A DNA stretch of 64,000 bases from Epiperipatus broadwayi (lineage: Eukaryota > Onychophora > Udeonychophora > Euonychophora > Peripatidae), in NCBI GenBank assembly GCA_028023455.1, contig JAQFVV010012405.1, positions 5,913,334-5,977,333 of the forward strand. The letters are read 5' to 3'. Made by a program: the position numbers and the translations under genes. The notes under the pieces are model-generated. The model was not told the DNA's origin and did not search any database. It was given only the letters and a program-made list of their open reading frames with translations. Below are positions 61,726 to 64,000 of this stretch, piece after piece (the first letter of the stretch is position 1; the number at the start of each line of letters is the position of its first letter).

Positions 61726-64000
61726 AGGGGAAGGGGCAGGCAGAAGACTGACAAATAGGTAGATGGATGAATGGACATTATGTGCCTAATATGCTTGTAA
61801 GCATTCATGAAGTTGATCAAAATAATAGGAACATGCAGCATTATTTTCACATCTTGTGTTATGGAAATGCATTCCAATATAAACATTTTTTTAAAGCAAA
61901 TAAACTCTTAAAAGAAGGTAAACATTATTTGACAGGGAGATAACATCAATTTCAAAAGCATAAGAGAATTGTTTAATTTTAAAATGAGTCAAATTATTAA
62001 TTTCTGATTTTCAGAAGAATCCATGTTGATATGCTGAACTATTAAAAATGAAAAAATAAAGCCTTATAGAACCAACAATCATCAAAAATATGTGTTTACT
62101 GAGAGGGTTTAATGAATATTATGAAGAATTGTAGCAATAAAACCCAAGACCACTATGGAATAAATTACTGCACAGATTGGCACATTCCTATGTTCACCTA
62201 AAGAAAAATCCTGCTTGAATTTCATAAGTAAAATATTTTATTATGATGCTTTTTTAAAAAGGCATTTATCATCTAAATGGCAATCTAAAAATTATGAAAT
62301 AGTATAACTGAGATGATTTGGGAAACCATATTATATTCTTTGGTCCAATCATTACTCTGCATGGTCACATCACAATACTGTACTTATCTTTCAAAATGAT
62401 AATGCTTAAATCCATACCGCCACTGTCGTCGTAATTAGTCTGATTTTTTTTTTCTCCAAATAATTTATTATAATTACATTATTACATTAGCAGTTATGAT
62501 ATTCTAACATATAGTTTTAAATTTAATTGTCCAGGCTGATTATGTTATCTTTTAATCATCAGTCTTTGTATCTCTTCGCCATTTTCGCAGTTGCTGTATA
62601 GATCTTTGGGATATATTTTATTTGATATGGTTTCATTTTCCTTCATTTGGAATTCCTGGACTTTAGCCTTTCATTCTTCTCTTTCCCTTTTAGGAAGTCC
62701 TACCATTGGTTGGGAACATGGTAAGTTTAAATCCAACATGGCCCTTATCATAGAGGAAATGATCTCAGGGGTTATCAGTTCATCTCATTGTTTTTGTCTG
62801 CTTTAATTTTTTCCGCATGAAGGTATTACCCATTTTCCACCATTTTTTTCAATCACCTGATCTTCTATAGGTTATTTTGGATAATTTAAAGCTTTTTTTT
62901 TTGTATGAGGAATGGTTTATTGTTTCTCTAGACACTGATTAATGTGCTATAATGATATCCTCAGCATCTCTTATAACATAGCTTTTGTGCATGTATAACA
63001 GTTTAATATTCCCCTAGCTACTGTTCAAATGTTACAGTTTTTAAAAGGTGTTGGTATTATTTTGTTCGATCACCATAATATGTGTGTGTATATATAATCT
63101 TGGAAGATTTATCTTTTTAAAAAATCCCATAATTAAAAAGTATTTTTTTTTTAACTTTATAGTTTTTTAAACTTATTATGCAAATAACTTTTTTTTTGCT
63201 ACTCCCAAATCCATTAATTCCTAATTTACACTGTTTCCGAAATTATAAATTATATCAAATGGTTAGATTCAACAGAACTACTCAGGTCAAATTAAAGGCT
63301 TGGTGATATTTGGTGATCAAATTAATAATCATTAGTACATATTTGTCTGTTTAGTTTGTTTATAATTACAATACCAGTTTGTCATAAAATTAATGTCTTC
63401 CAAGTTGTCTGACTTTGCATGCTTTTGCCAAAAAATAGATTCATTTGAAATTCAAATGATGATTTTCAAGCTCACCGCACCCATTAGGATTTTTTTTAAT
63501 GACTTGTGTTTATAGATACACTCATACATAAATGCTTGTGCATGTGTGTATTTAACCATTATGTAATTATTAATTTGTTAAACATAAATTATTGAATAAG
63601 AATAATTTATGATTAATAATTATTCAAAAAAGATTGTTTTAAAAGCACATTAAATAAAAACTTTATATTATAAAGAGAGATTGATCTGAATTTTAGCATC
63701 AATAATTAAGCAAAAGTCTAATTATTAATAGCATATATTTGTAGTTTAAATTTATTCAAAACTTTTGTATATTTAAAATCTTCAAAATTCCTTTATTAGT
63801 AACCTAATTATTTTTTTTACTCATTCGTCAAAATCATAAAATGGTAACAATTTATAAATTTAATTATTATAAACTTCCCCCCCCCCCAACCTTACACACA
63901 TATATATATAGTTAAGAATATTTATTTAGTTGTGCATTAAAATTGTTTATTGTATCAGCGCTTCTGGTTTTTAGGGCATTCCAAAATTTAAAAAAATATT
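61726..64000. other. Non-coding stretch to the end of the window
   Basis: No gene or bounded repeat. A strong acceptor-like and donor-like pair surrounds 27 nt at 62694-62720, noted only as a curiosity. A C10 run and TA tract lie near 63879-63910. Confidence 0.35.

Noticed and set aside
62672-62726. Strong acceptor, 27 nt, strong donor (gtaagt) resembling a microexon
   Set aside because: No link to ETFA or any known protein. Such pairs occur by chance in A+T-rich DNA with pyrimidine tracts.

Overview
This is a strongly A+T-rich, gene-poor animal nuclear window (A+T judged by eye, not counted). The only host coding sequence I can support is one 147-nt internal exon (2716-2862, + strand). It encodes part of the FAD-binding C-terminal domain of the electron transfer flavoprotein alpha subunit (ETFA). 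No other ETFA exon was found, so most of the window is probably ETFA intron, or intron plus downstream DNA. The repeat content points to an invertebrate metazoan: RTE-type LINEs of the kind often mis-annotated as 'craniofacial development protein 2-like', a Penelope-like GIY-YIG fragment, tRNA-derived SINEs, long (TA)n and (GATA)n tracts, and hammerhead-ribozyme elements. I cannot name the species.

Layout. 0-2.9 kb: non-coding DNA and the ETFA exon. 3.1-4.1 kb: a 981-bp, largely palindromic insertion with 13-bp target-site duplications (TSDs) and two opposed hammerhead ribozymes, one with an intact core. 5.7-6.8 kb: an RTE 3' fragment split by a 199-bp insertion that also has a 13-bp TSD. 7.3-9.8 kb: a minus-strand RTE fragment and a 1.6-kb element with terminal inverted repeats (TIRs). 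11.1-12.0 kb: an LTR-like repeat (minus). 15.3-16.15 kb: two tRNA-SINE copies as an inverted pair. 16.8-17.6 kb: a Penelope-like fragment. 18.5-27.65 kb: three decayed LINE copies, one broken by a TIR element carrying a decayed hammerhead, plus a 258-bp MITE. 30.1 kb: a third SINE. 32.75-38.65 kb: a complete but pol-less LTR retrotransposon with 2.2-kb LTRs. 42.6 kb: a short tRNA-derived SINE. 44-47 kb: a Penelope-like tail and two LTR-like repeats. 48.8-50.8 kb: a minus-strand L1-like reverse transcriptase. 58.8 kb: a small TIR element. 60.5 kb: a 171-bp insertion with a complete hammerhead ribozyme. 61.3-61.7 kb: a (GATA)n array.

The most interesting signal is a set of small non-coding insertions that combine hammerhead ribozymes or hammerhead-like hairpins with long TSDs; three of these duplications are exactly 13 bp. 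They lie beside a Penelope-like element whose 3' tail has the same hairpin architecture. Hammerheads in Penelope-like elements and in animal 'retrozymes' are established. The palindromic/TIR organisation seen here, and tRNA-headed SINEs with a hammerhead-like tail, look less familiar and deserve a check.
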